DNA from: Neoarius graeffei
Lineage: Eukaryota > Chordata > Actinopteri > Siluriformes > Ariidae
Reading direction: 5' to 3'
Assembly (NCBI RefSeq): GCF_027579695.1
Contig: NC_083586.1
Location: 1,255,001-1,319,000, forward strand
DNA: 64,000 bases
Every line of letters begins with the position of its first letter. Position 1 is the first letter of the stretch. Of the stretch, positions 1-10,497 are shown one piece after another. Under the pieces are notes generated by a model, which ran no database searches, had not been told where the DNA came from, and worked only from the letters and a program-made list of their open reading frames with translations. The position numbers and the translations under genes are program-made.

Positions 1-100
1 AATAGTTCATTACAACAAAAATACTAAACACTTCTGACCCTCTCTGGTACAACCAGACCATGCTAAACCCAGTATACCCCCAGTTGCTAGGGTATCTGCT

Positions 101-127
101 GTTGCCATGGCAACGGTTTATGCAAAT
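101..127. promoter_or_regulatory. RFX-type palindrome followed by an octamer motif
   Basis: Bases 101-114 read GTTGCCATGGCAAC, a perfect 14-bp palindrome that matches the classic high-affinity RFX/X-box site. Six bases later, 120-127 reads ATGCAAAT, the POU octamer. The sequence match is direct. Any regulatory role is inference, because no gene start is visible nearby and similar GTTGC(C/T)A motifs also occur inside fish repeats. Confidence 0.3.
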
Positions 128-1010
128 GAGCTGAATTTGCAAAAATTTACTACTAGTTCCCCCAAGGACATATCCTGAAAATTTGGTGTTTATATCTTGT
201 CTTATTTAAAAAAATACAACATTTCACCCCTTTTTGGCTCACCTGAGCATACCTGTTAATTAGCTAATTAACAGGCAATTAGGGTTATAAATCACCCCTG
301 AGCAGGTAAGGCTTTGCAAAAATCTCACTAGATTATTCCCCAAAGTCCACCCTTTCAGGAAATGTATGGTTTGTCCAATGATTCTCATGATATTTTATTA
401 ATTAAGAAATAAAACTTCATGGGCAATAAAAATGCCCATTTAAATCCAGCATGATAAGGGTTAGTATGACACCCTCACCTTTCATCCAGACTTGGGACTG
501 GCCTGTGTGTGTGTGTGTCTTGTGGCTATTATATAAAGATGTATTTAAAAAGTTCATTGTACTTCTATTTCTATAAGAATATCTACAGTGGTGAGAATTC
601 AATATCTACAATGTTGAGAATATATGAGCCAAAGTTGAAACCATGACAAAAAAGGAAAATATATGTCTACATCACACAGGGTGGGTTACAGGCAAAGCTT
701 ATTCTATAAACAAGTTAGTTGCATGGTGAGGCAAAACTTAGCTATTCTAAAACTTATACAAACAATTGTTAATGTAAAACAGTAATCAACAGCATGTGTT
801 AAATGAATAGAGAACAAGAACAAAGGAAATTTTTAAATGTAACTAAGAAATTGATAGAACAAGAAATGGAAACAAATAGATATAATAATGTTAATGAAAA
901 TAAGATTATTCATATTTTGTTAATTTCACCTTAAATTGCACCAGAATGCACGAATATGAATTGAAAAATCAAAATTTTCCTATGCTATTACTTTGTTCAT
1001 CAAAATACGA

Positions 1011-1035
1011 TTTTTCGCGACATAGTCGCGAAAAA
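1011..1035. repeat. Perfect 11-bp hairpin
   Basis: TTTTTCGCGAC and GTCGCGAAAAA are exact inverted copies separated by three bases (ATA). The hairpin is CpG-rich in an AT-rich setting. No element boundary could be tied to it. Confidence 0.6.
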
Positions 1036-1553
1036 AAAAAAATCACCCAAAATTTCCCATTGATTTTCTATGGAATTAATTGAAAAAATAGCACTTTTTC
1101 AAACATCCGCTTCTCTGGCATGCTTTCACCTAGAGACATGATCCAAACTTTAAAACATAGAGAAACTTCTCCTCTGTGGATCTGCCATTCAACTTTTTTG
1201 CTAGGGTCTCTACTTTTGGATCAGTCCCAGCTCAAACACCATGTGGGTACCTGGACAAAAATCAGGCTTTATAATGGGTGTCTATTGCATTACACACCAG
1301 TGGGGCTCAGGAATTTAGAGTGTAGGCAGCCTGAAAAAAAAAAAAAGCTCAAACTTTCTCATTTAAACTGTGATTTCAGCCACAATTCTCACTCTACGCA
1401 CATAATTTTCTCAAAAGTAGTAGCCACACTTGTCCTGATTCACACAATGTGTCTACCTACACGATAGGATTTACAGTTTTTGAATGAGAAGCCTGAAAGT
1501 AAGGAGAGGACAGGCGCGCTTCCCCATAGACTCCCATTATAAACGTGGCAGAA

Positions 1554-2054
1554 AAGTCACTTGTTTTTAACTCGCTCTAGTGTCCTCATTTTTTACACTA
1601 CAGACAAAAAAACTAGAGACAATTCCCCTGTGGGAAATTGTGAGAGTGATGCAGTGCGCGTGGCAGTCACAGTTGCTGGAGCTGAGCTGTACTGTGTGAA
1701 TGTGTGACTTGCCATGAAGCTACAAGCCTGTGTCTCTCTGAAAGGGAGCAGCCCCTCCCTCCTGTGTGTGTGTGTGTGTGTGTGTGTGTGAGTGAGTGAG
1801 TGAGTGAGTGAGAGAGAGCAGCCCCTCCCCCACCCGCGCGCTGAGCAGAGAGACAGAAGCATACAAAAAGGGCAGTTTCTCCTCAGGGGGGACCCCCCAA
1901 ACAATGGGGATTTACACGAAAACGGAAGGAGATATTCACAAACTTCTTTCACATTGAGCGCCACAAGGCTCTCCTGAACACATTGATGTAATTTTTTTGT
2001 CTGTAGTGTAAAAAATGAGGTCACTAGAGCGAGTTAAAGACAAGTGACTTTTGA
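1554..2054. mobile_element. Non-autonomous DNA element with ~55-bp terminal inverted repeats
   Basis: The ends are long inverted copies. AAAAGTCACTTG near 1554 continues through a block containing TTTTTTACACTACAGACAAA to about 1609, and the reverse complement of the same block lies at about 1988-2054. The interior holds a (TG)n tract near 1765-1790 and a (GAGT)n tract near 1790-1812. No transposase is encoded. The reading frames across it come from the microsatellites. I could not find a clear target duplication, so the superfamily is open. Confidence 0.55.
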
Positions 2055-2164
2055 TATATTGCTTGTCTGTGTGCGACGTACGGTCACTGAGTTATTCGAA
2101 ATCTGTATGGAAGATGAATAAGTTTAAGTAAGAAGAAACACACAGAAGATGCTGACTGCAGTCT

Positions 2165-2545
2165 GCATCACTAATTACATCAATGTGTTCAGGAGACCCT
2201 TGTGGCACTCAATGTGAAAGAATTTTGTGAATATCTCCTTCCGTTTTCCAGTAAATCCCTGTTGTTTGGAGGGTGCCCTCTAAGGAAAAACTGCCCTTTT
2301 TGTGTGCTTCTCTGTGTCTCTGCTCGCAGCGCACGGGTAGGGGAGGGGCTGCTTGCTCTCACACACACACACACACACACACAGGAGGGAGGGGCTGCTC
2401 CCTCTCAGAGAGACACAGGCTTGTAGCATCAAGGCAAGTCAAACATTCACACAGTACAGCTCAGCTCCTGCAACTGTGACTGCTACGCGCACTGCATCAC
2501 TCTCACAATTTCCCACAGGGGAATTGTCGGCTCTAGTTAACAATG
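2165..2545. repeat. Inverted partial copy of the 1554-2054 element
   Basis: This stretch repeats the interior of the neighbouring element in opposite orientation. TTACATCAATGTGTTCAGGA near 2174 mirrors the sequence near 1975-1995, and TTTCCCACAGGGGAATTGTC near 2508 mirrors 1619-1640. The outer terminal repeats are missing from this copy. The two copies form a large imperfect palindrome with arms of about 370 bp and a spacer of about 170 bp. The arms differ in microsatellite length and at scattered bases, so the duplication is not recent. Confidence 0.7.
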
Positions 2546-2639
2546 CACTTTTTATGGAGACGTTTTAATGTTATTCTTTTTTTAATCCAGTTGAATATTT
2601 AGCGTACAAATGTATTTTCAGCTCTTAAAAATGACAGAG

Positions 2640-3621
2640 GTCTGGACCGCGGGGGCCTCAGAGCTGGCTGCGGCCATGGAGATGAACAAGATGCTAATAG
2701 GAAGATAAGACAGTTCAATGACAAATGGAAGTTCGGGCAAGATTGGCTAGTTCATAGCAAAACCGAAAATATCCTGTACTGCGAATACTGTAGAAAGTCT
2801 GGCAAAGACAGGCACCAGTAATTTTAAACTCGAAACTATAAAGGACCACGAAAAGTCAAATGCACACATCGGTCCTAGAACATCAAAACAGGCGAAGACA
2901 GCTGGTTCACTACAGGACCGCATTGCTTTCAGTCCCTGGCGGTCATGAAGTCGGCTGAGCTGGAGAGGATGGCGCTGCTGTTTAGAAACGTTCACACGAT
3001 TGTAAAGAAGTTGATCTCACCCCAGCTATCAACTTATAGCCTGCTGGAAGCCTCAGGTCACGAAGACCATTTTTCATGGACCATTCAGACTCATCTGATG
3101 ATGAATGTAATGAAGACATTTAATGTCTCTCTCTCTACACATGTTCACACACACACACAATTAATAGACAATACATAATATACATAATGCTTGATAATAC
3201 ACAATACTTGCATATCAAAACATCAAATGTTTTTCAGTGATAAATGTTTTGAATTGGACTTTTAATATTAGAATCAGTTCAGTTGTACTGAATGTTATTT
3301 TTCATATTATACGATATTTCATATTGTAAGGGGCTTGAATTTGAGTTCAATAAACAGAATACTCTGTTTATATTTTTGTCTGAATTGGTTGCATGTTTTC
3401 ATATAGGGAGCTACCTTAACAGCACTGAATACTTGAGTGCGACTGTAGAGATACATTATACGCTGCCATTCATAATTAAATCTAGATCTTCCGAACTTTA
3501 ACGTATCATGGTGATTTCCTGGCAACAAAATTGTGGCTAGTGAAAAGGCTGAATGGCTAGTGACTCAGGAAAACCACTAGCCACAGTGGCCGGTGAGCAA
3601 AAAAGTTAATGTAAAGCCCTG
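2640..3621 (+). mobile_element. Remnant of a TTF-zinc-finger (ZNF862-like) hAT element
   Basis: Translation around 2706-3060 gives pieces typical of the N-terminal TTF-type zinc finger of ZNF862/hAT-related proteins: KWKFGQDWLVHSKTE, then ILYCEYCRKSGK, then FKLETIKDHEKSNAH, then LFRNVHTIVKK. These pieces lie in different frames (at least two shifts), so it is a pseudogene. The sequence ending GTAAAGCCCTG at 3621 looks like a hAT 3' terminus, because its reverse complement starts CAGGGCTTTAC. I could not find the 5' end. The transposase core is missing. It could instead come from a host gene derived from this family, but the terminal CAGGG-like end favours a transposon. Confidence 0.5.
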
Positions 3622-3656
3622 AGATAGATAGATAGATATATATATATATATATATA
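3622..3656. repeat. (GATA)n/(TA)n microsatellite, left flank of the R4-like LINE
   Basis: About 35 bases of GATA repeats pass into TA repeats. A much longer TA tract lies at 9917-9990, on the far side of the LINE. This suggests the LINE inserted into a pre-existing TA array. Confidence 0.7.
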
Positions 3657-3705
3657 GAAGATGTGGCATGTGTGTACTGCATCAGCTGGATAGTACAGTG
3701 GTAAT

Positions 3706-6479
3706 TAGAGATGCACCGATTGCAAAATTCTTGGCCGATACCGATTTCCGGTTTTTGAGGGGGTCTGACCTGCCAAAACCGGTTTTACCGATACCGATTT
3801 TCTATCTAAGAAATCATTATAATCATACAATAGACACCATGTTTACTTGGCTTGAGAATAAAACATCAAAAATAAGATATAGTGAGTTTCAACAGTGCCC
3901 CCTGAGCAGATTTATTTAGAACACTGACCATAACATTCAGTCCAGTTTACAGGTCAATATAGGAAAAAAACTAAAATATTAAGACAAACAAAAGATAAAG
4001 TGCACCATGCACACTTGAAAACTGGTTCTCTAAGTAAATCACATTTTAGGCCTTTTATTTCTTTTCACATAATAAGTGCAGGATTTAATATAGGCCTAGG
4101 ATAAAAAAAATAAAGTGCACCACATGCTCTTGTCAATTGAAACTGGTTCTCATAACATTTTTAACATTTGCATTTGACCTCTCTTGACATCTCTAAATAA
4201 AAAAATAACATTGAAATTAACAGGTAGCTTTAAGTTGTGAACAAAGTGCTCTGTCCCACCCCCAGTGCAATCACTCAACCATCAATGGCAGGTTCTTCTT
4301 CACAAACAGCAGCATTTCTGCCTTCTCCCCAGAAAGCCTGTTTCTTTTCTCATCAAGGACATTACTAGCCAAGCTAAACAAGCGCTCACTATCAATGCTT
4401 GTGCATGGAGCAGAGAGGTATGCTTGGGCAAGCGGGGCAAGTGCAGGGTAGTGTGTTTTGTTTTCACGCCAGTATTTTAGTACATCATTTACAGTTTCAT
4501 CCTCAGATCTCTTGATGGGCAGCTCTGAGAGGTAACGCTGTAACTGAACAGATGCAGGGCGGCCTAGCAGGTGTTCCTCCTCATTGCTAGCATTCTCCAT
4601 CAGTATCTCATCATGCACAGAAAGCAGTAGGCTTGCCCTTTTGGTTGGAGGTGCGATGGCAGGTTCCTCAGGAGGCTGATCAGGTGTGGGTCTGATGGCA
4701 CTGGTGTCCACTCTGTCCAGCATGTTCAGAAGTACCCTTTTCACTTCATTTTTTGTTTCTGCTGAGAAGTAGCAAGTTTTGTATCTGTATCAACAGACAA
4801 AAGGATTTTTATATTACACAGACACATCAGCCAGACATAAACATAAATATTGTGCACTCTGTACATAGGCTACTGTACATAAGCAGGCATTAAAATGGCA
4901 ACAAAAAATATGTTTTGACAAATAAAGGCTTTCTATTATTTTCTACTGGGCTAATAAACATCCTTAGTAGTAAGTTGTTACTTGCCTAGGATCCATAGCA
5001 GTGGCCACAAGGTACAGTGGATTCTTCTCGATGTCTGCAAACCGTCTCTGGACCGCTTCCAACAGCGTGGCCTTGGCAGTGCCCACACCACGGTCGGTGT
5101 CTGCTGCTCTCCCCAAAAGGCGCTTCAGTGCAGTGATTTCAGGGATGACGGACGAGGCGGTGGCTGACGAGGAGCTAATTGTCTTTGTGAGTTCCTCAAA
5201 AGGTTGAAGGATGCTCAACACATTCTCAATTAACTCCCACTGGTGTGTGGTGAATATTGTCGGCAGCTCGTGTTCTGTTGCGTATAAGCTCAAGGCGCGT
5301 TTTTGTTCCAACAGCGACTGCAACATGTAAAACGTGCTGTTCCAACGTGTCGGAACGTCTTGTTGCAAGCGTTTCTTGGGTTGACCCAACTCCTCCTGGA
5401 TAACGTGGAGTTTCGAGTAGGCTAGCGGTGAGTGTTTGAAGTGCGTGACTATTCTCCTGCCTGTTGCCACGGCGTCGGTGATTGCGCGTTGAGATTGCAG
5501 TCCCTCATTCACCGCTAGCTGGAGTGTATGTGCCATGCACGGGAGACTGGCGAAGTTGCAGTCATCCAGTGCCTTGGTCATATTCCGAGCGTTGTCACGC
5601 AACACGACATGAACCCTCTTCTTGTCGATGTTCCACTCTGCCATCATTTTTTCAAATTTGGCTCGTAAATTGTCCGCAGTGTGGGAACCAGGGCATTCTT
5701 CACAGTATAGCAGGACTTGATGTAGCTCAAATTCATCATCCAGCCATTGAGCGGTCAGACTCAACATTGACATTAAGCTCACGTTAGAAGTCCAAATGTC
5801 CGTCGTGAAACTGATCGGAGATTTGGTGGCGTTGAGTAGCTTGCGTATATGGCTTGAAACCTTCTCAAACAACTCTGGCAGCGCTGTATCAGAAAAGTAT
5901 CGCCTACTTGGTAATTTGTACCGTGGACTCAGGTGTTTAATCAGGTTGACGAAGCCTTTATCCTGCACTACGCTGAACGGCTGGTCGTCCAGTGCCATGT
6001 ACTCCATTATTTTTCGAGTGGTGGCATTAGACTTCTCAACACTCGTGTCGAACATAGGGGCGACGGTGGGGTGTTGTTGCTGTGACTCAGGTACATCCCT
6101 CTTAGTCTTAGCACTAGCAGCCGTGTCTTCTTTATACTTGCTAAACAAGCATGGGTGTTTCTTTTCCAAGTGGCGTCTTAAGTTGGTTGTTCCATAAGTC
6201 TTAGGCGTTGATCCTCCACGGCTTACTTTAGACTTACAAGCATTACACATAGCCTGTTTCGGTTCGTCCTGGCACACGGTAAAATATGTCCAGATCAACG
6301 ACATCTTTGTTTTGCTTTGGTTCAGTTTTGAGCCGTCCGCGTTGAGCTGCTGCGCATGCGTGTCAGCGTGACCGGCCAAAAACCGGAAATGACGACAGTG
6401 ACCGGCCGGTCACCGATTGGGCCGATTGGATAGAAAACCGGCCTTTTTGATCGGCGGCCGATTGACCGGTGCATCTCTA
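3706..6479 (-). mobile_element. Complete hAT transposon with perfect 8-bp target duplication
   Basis: The ends read TAGAGATGCACCGAT and its inverted partner (reverse complement TAGAGATGCACCGGT). The 8-bp sequence GTGGTAAT occurs immediately on both sides (3698-3705 and 6480-6487), as expected for hAT. The element is 2774 bp. Subterminal regions are rich in CCGATACCGAT-like and ACCGG-like motifs, probable transposase-binding repeats. It encodes one transposase on the minus strand. The clean target duplication and open coding frame suggest a young insertion. Confidence 0.9.
4271..6379 (-). CDS. hAT transposase with BED zinc finger, two exons
   Basis: The transposase cuts and rejoins the element. 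Exon 1 (6379 to 4986) starts MAGHADTHAQQ and has a BED-type zinc finger at about residues 44-75 (CNACKSK ... RRHLEKKH). The catalytic core follows, with SFTTDIWTS near residue 190 and VVLRDNARNM near residue 255. Exon 2 (4784 to 4271) carries the hATC dimerisation domain: YPALAPLAQAYLSAPCTSID, then SERLFSLASNVL and NRLSGEKAEMLL. A 201-bp intron (4985-4785) with the unusual donor AG/GCAAGT and a normal AG acceptor joins MDPR to YKTCYFSAE in frame. The result is 1908 bases, 635 codons plus stop, with no internal stop. That is near the usual hAT length. The intron is inferred, and transcription is untested. Confidence 0.8.
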
Positions 6480-6538
6480 GTGGTAATGCTCACTGACTAC
6501 GACGCAGGAGATCGGGGTTCGAATCCCGGTCGGGGCAA
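6480..6538 (+). promoter_or_regulatory. tRNA-like 5' end of the R4-like LINE (B box), split from its A box by the hAT
   Basis: Downstream of the hAT, GGTTCGAATCC matches a perfect Pol III B box. Upstream, TAGTACAGTGG (3691-3701) resembles an A box. With the hAT and one target copy removed, these lie about 35-40 bases apart, as in a tRNA. The flanks do not form an acceptor stem, so this is tRNA-derived and not a tRNA gene. It probably served as an internal promoter for the LINE, or is a captured SINE head. That role is inference. Confidence 0.5.
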
Positions 6539-6575
6539 AACATCATCCAGTAAGGGTCCTTAGGCAAAACCCCTC

Positions 6576-9500
6576 ATGATATATCAGCCTACCTCAGGAA
6601 TGAGTGAAAACATAACTGATAGAGTCATACCGGCTCAGACGTCGCCCGGGTCAACAAGGTCTGCGTCAGTTGCTAGGGAACCAGGGCAAACTGATGAGAA
6701 ATGGGCTACTGGAACAAGACATCGATGGACGAGAACAGAAAATACGGATTTGCTGGAAAGCAATCCCAGAGAGAGGGGATACATGCAGAGAATGTGGGAC
6801 CACTGGATACTTCGAAACCCACAATCAAGGCTAACAAAGAAACAGCTATTAGCCCAGTGTTCCAACATCCATAATCGAAATCTCCTATCACAACTAGAGA
6901 TTAATGAAATACAACAACGATGCTACGGCAAGGGGGAGCCAGGAAGACAGGTCAGCGGGGAGATGTCATCATCCCCACAACCAGAGATTGGGTACCAAGC
7001 CCCAACAGCTAACAGCCTCAACACAAGAGCTGCTGACCTGAGAAGGAAGATCGTGACCCAACTGGAAACCTGGAGCCCCCGACGAATACCGAAGCTGAGT
7101 TGCCAAGTACCTTCAGAAGATCTACTAGTAGATGTGAATGCTGCTCTGAAGACAATCTCCACAAGAACCATCACTGAGACCAACAAGCTGATACACAGTA
7201 CAGCAACAGTAATCATGGAGATGCTTGGACACAAGGTGGGCTCGGGACATAACAAACAGTATCCACCATGGAAGAGACGATTAGAGGCCAAGATAAAGGC
7301 AGCAAGGAGAGAAGTTAGCCAGCTAGCTGAACTACAGAAAGGGAACATGGTGAATAAAGGGGCGCCCAGGAAGTACAACTCACTCTCCATACCAGAGGCA
7401 CTCGAAACTGCCAAACAGCGACTAACAGCTCTGGCCACCCGGTTGAGGAGATACACCAAGGAAGGAGAGGCCAGGAGAATAAACAAGCTGTTCTCCACTG
7501 AACCAGCCAAGGTGTACTCTCAGTGGCAGGGGAACAACAACTGGTCAGACCCACCAAGAGCTGAGGTGGAAAAATACTGGAAAGACATATGGGAAAGAAA
7601 GGCATCACACAACACCGATGCCCAATGGTTAGTGGACCTAAGAGCTGACCACAGCAACCTCCCAGAACAAGAACCAGTAACCATCTCAATGGCAGACGTC
7701 CAAGAAAGAGTGTCAAAGATGAAGAGCTGGACAGCACCAGGCCCCGATATGATCCATACGTACTGGCTGAAGAAGCTAACTGCACTCCATGAATGCCTTG
7801 CTGGCACAGATGAACCAGCTGCTGAGGGATGGAACCCACCCAGAATGGCTAACCCAAGGCAGGACAGTCCTAATCATGAAGGACCCCCAGAAGGGACCCA
7901 TCCCATCCAACTACCGGCCAATTACCTGTCTCTGCACAACATGGAAGGCCCTGTCAGGCATCATTGCGGCAAAAATGAGTAAGCATGTGGCTCAATACAT
8001 GAGCGAGGCACAGAAAGGAATTGGCAGTAACACCAGAGGAGCCAAGCACCAGCTACTGGCCGATAGAACAGTCGCCCGAGACTGTAAGAAGAGACAGACC
8101 AACCTGTGCACTGCCTGGATTGACTACAAGAAAGCCTACGACTCAATGCCACACACATGGATACTGGAATGTCTGGAACTGTATAAGATCAACAGGAACC
8201 TAAGGACCTTCATACAGAACTCAATGGAAATGTGGAAGACAACCCTAGAGGCCAACTCAAAACCCATTGCCCAAGTCAACATCAAGTGCGGCATATACCA
8301 AGGAGATGCGCTATCACCACTGCTGTTCTGCATAGGCCTGAACCCCCTCAGTCAGATCATCACGAAGAGTGGCTACGGGTACCGATTGTACCGATACGGG
8401 TACAATCAGCCACCTGCTCTACATGGATGACATCAAGCTGTATGCCAGGAATGAGCGAGAAATAGACTCGCTGATCCACACCACCCGGATCTACAGCGAT
8501 GACATAGGGATGTCATTCGGATTGAACAAGTGTGGCCGGATGGTCTCAAAGAGAGGCAAGATGATCCAGACTGAAGGGATTGACCTACCAGAGGGCAACA
8601 TAGGTGATATCCAAGACAGCTACAAGTACCTTGGCATCCCACAGGCTAATGGAAACCATGAAGAGGCCACAAGGAAGTCAACCACAGCCAAATACCTCCA
8701 GAGAGTAAGGCAGGTCCTGAAAAGTCAGCTGAATGGTAAGAACAAGGTCCGAGCCATCAACATGTACGCACTACCAGTCATCAGATACCCCGCTGGTATC
8801 ATAAACTGGCCAAAGGAGGAGATAGAAGCCACAGATATCAAGACTAGAAAGCTCCTCACCATGCATGGAGGGTTCCACCCCAAGTCCAGCACCCTGAGAC
8901 TATACACTAAGCGGAAAGAGGGAGGCCGAGGGCTAGTGAGCGTCAAGACCACGGTCCAGGATGAAACATCGAAAATCCGAGAATACATCAGAAAGATGGC
9001 CCCAAAGGATGAACTGCTAAGTGAATGTCTCAGGCAGCAGAACCCTGATGAGAGTGCAGAGGAGGAGGAGGAACAGACAACCTGGAGAGACAAACCCCTA
9101 CATGGCATGTACCACCGTCAGATAGAGGAAGTGGCTGATATCAAGAAATCCTACCAGTGGCTGGATAATGCAGGACTGACAGACAGCACAGAGGCACTAA
9201 TCATGGCAGCACAAGAACAGGCCATAAGCACAAGAGCCATAGAGGCCAGGATCTACCAGAGTAGATCAGACCCAAGATGCAGACTGTGCAAAGAAGCCCC
9301 TGAAACAGTCCAGCACATAGTAGCAGGGTGTAAGATGCTAGCTGGATCAGCGTACATGGAGAGGCACAACCAAGTGGCTGGGATAGTATACAGGAACATC
9401 TGCAACCAGTATGGAATAGAAATACCCAAGTCCCAATGGGCCATACCACAGAAGGTGGCTGAGAACAACAGGGCCAAGATTCTGTGGGACTTCAGCTTCC

Positions 9501-9853
9501 AGACTGACAAACAGATCCTGGCTAACCAACCGGACATAGTGGTGGTGGACAAAGAGCAGAAGAGGGTGGTGGTGATAGATGTGGCGATCCCAGCTGACGC
9601 CAACATCAGGAAGAAGGAACATGAGAAACTTGAGAAGTATCAAGGGTTGAAAGAGCAGCTGGAACGGATGTGGAAGGTCAAGGGTTGCGTGGTCCCCGTG
9701 GTAGTGGGGGCACTTGGGGCAGTAACCGCCAAACTGGGAGAGTGGCTCCAGCAAATCCCAGGAACAACATCTGAAGCCTCAGTCCAGAAGAGCGCAGTCC
9801 TAGGAACATCGAAGATACTGCGCAGAACCCTCAAACTCCCAGGCCTCTGGTAG
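6576..9853 (+). pseudogene. R4/Dong-type LINE protein: Myb-like, reverse transcriptase, restriction-like endonuclease
   Basis: A single protein-coding region is read in three frames with two frame changes, one near 7790-7800 and one between about 8375 and 8410. The N-terminal part has a Myb-like stretch (HRWTRTENTDLLE ... YMQRMWDHW). The reverse transcriptase follows, with TAPGPDMI, PSNYRPITCL, AWIDYKKAYDSMPH, IYQGDALSPLLF and the catalytic YMDD at 8420-8431. The C-terminus has a CCHC motif (CRLC ... H ... C, from 9278) and a PD-(D/E)XK nuclease region (QPDIVVVDK near 9530, then VVVIDVAIP). This layout is diagnostic for LINEs with a restriction-like endonuclease. The ATG at 6576 or the one at 6600 could be the start. 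The frame changes make this copy non-functional as it stands. Confidence 0.85.
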
Positions 9854-9909
9854 AGGACCCGAGCTTGAGGATGACATGGATACCACCCCCCCACCGGGGG
9901 TGAGAAGAT

Positions 9910-9916
<7 letters not shown>

Positions 9917-10008
<92 letters not shown>

Positions 10009-10012
10009 GCAT
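9917..10012. repeat. (TA)n/(CA)n microsatellite
   Basis: About 74 bases of TA repeats (9917-9990) pass into about 18 bases of CA repeats. This is the right flank of the R4-like LINE and the left flank of a Tc1 end. Confidence 0.9.
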
Positions 10013-10497
10013 ACACAAGTGAATCTCAAAAAATTAGAATACCATGAAAAAGTTCCTTTTTTTCATAATTTAATTCAAAAAGGTAAAACTTTCATATATT
10101 CTATATTCATGACATGTAAAGTGAAATATTTAAAGCCTTTTTTGTTTTAATTTTGATGACTATGGCTTATAGCTCATGAAAATCAGAAATCCAGTATCTC
10201 AAATTAGAATATTCCCTAAGATCAATAAAAAAAAAAAAAAAAAAAAAAAAAAGGATTTACAATACAGAAATGTTCAACTTCTGAAAAGTATATTCATTTA
10301 TACACTCAATACTTGGTTGGGGCTCCTTTACCATGAATTACTGCATCAATGCGGTGTGGCATGGAGGTGATCAGTCTGTGGCACTGCTGAGGTGTTATTG
10401 AAGCCCAGGTTGCTTTGATAGTGGCCTTCAGCGTATCTGTATTTTTGGGTCGGGTGTTTCTCATCTTCCTCTTGACAATACCCCATTGATTCTCTTA
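10013..10497 (-). mobile_element. Truncated Tc1-like transposon (transposase C-terminus and one end)
   Basis: The left end (CACAAGTGAATCTCAAAAAA) follows a TA and matches the terminal repeat style of a common fish Tc1 family. On the minus strand the stretch near 10330-10440 translates to ATWASITPQQCHRLITSMPH then RIDAVIHGKGAP, the C-terminal end of a Tc1 transposase. An A24 run at 10228-10251 sits between them. The rest of the element is absent beyond about 10497. Confidence 0.75.

Larger units (their letters stand above)
1..1553. other. AT-rich DNA without a recognised gene
   Basis: I see no exon, RNA gene or recognisable transposon coding sequence here. Reading frames on both strands are short and have no family resemblance. 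Visible structure is limited to an RFX-like palindrome near 101, a GTGT microsatellite near 500, an 11-bp hairpin at 1011-1035, and a few A runs. The stretch from 1500 to 1553 leads into the inverted-repeat element that starts at 1554. Confidence 0.5.
3657..9916 (+). mobile_element. R4/Dong-like (Rex6-type) LINE in a TA microsatellite, split by a hAT
   Basis: This non-LTR retrotransposon carries a restriction-like endonuclease. Without the inserted hAT at 3706-6479 (plus one target copy) it is about 3.5 kb, close to full length for the R4 clade. It has a 5' untranslated region with tRNA-like promoter boxes, one open-reading-frame region (6576-9853) and a short 3' untranslated region ending at the TA tract. 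R4/Dong elements are known to favour simple repeats, and both flanks here are TA repeats. The hAT insertion must be younger than the LINE. Confidence 0.75.

Noticed and set aside
1593-2568. Reading frames with runs of His-Thr or Val-Cys
   Set aside because: They are translations of (CA)n/(TG)n microsatellites inside the inverted-repeat element and have no family resemblance.
2672-3060. Functional ZNF862-like host gene exon
   Set aside because: Frame shifts interrupt the zinc-finger region, and a hAT-like end follows, so a transposon remnant fits better.
4982-6197. Plus-strand frames across the hAT transposase
   Set aside because: They are shadows of the minus-strand transposase, which shows clear BED and hAT motifs.
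6635-9754. Minus-strand frames of 60-195 residues across the R4-like LINE
   Set aside because: They lie antisense to the reverse transcriptase and have no domain. The plus strand explains the region.
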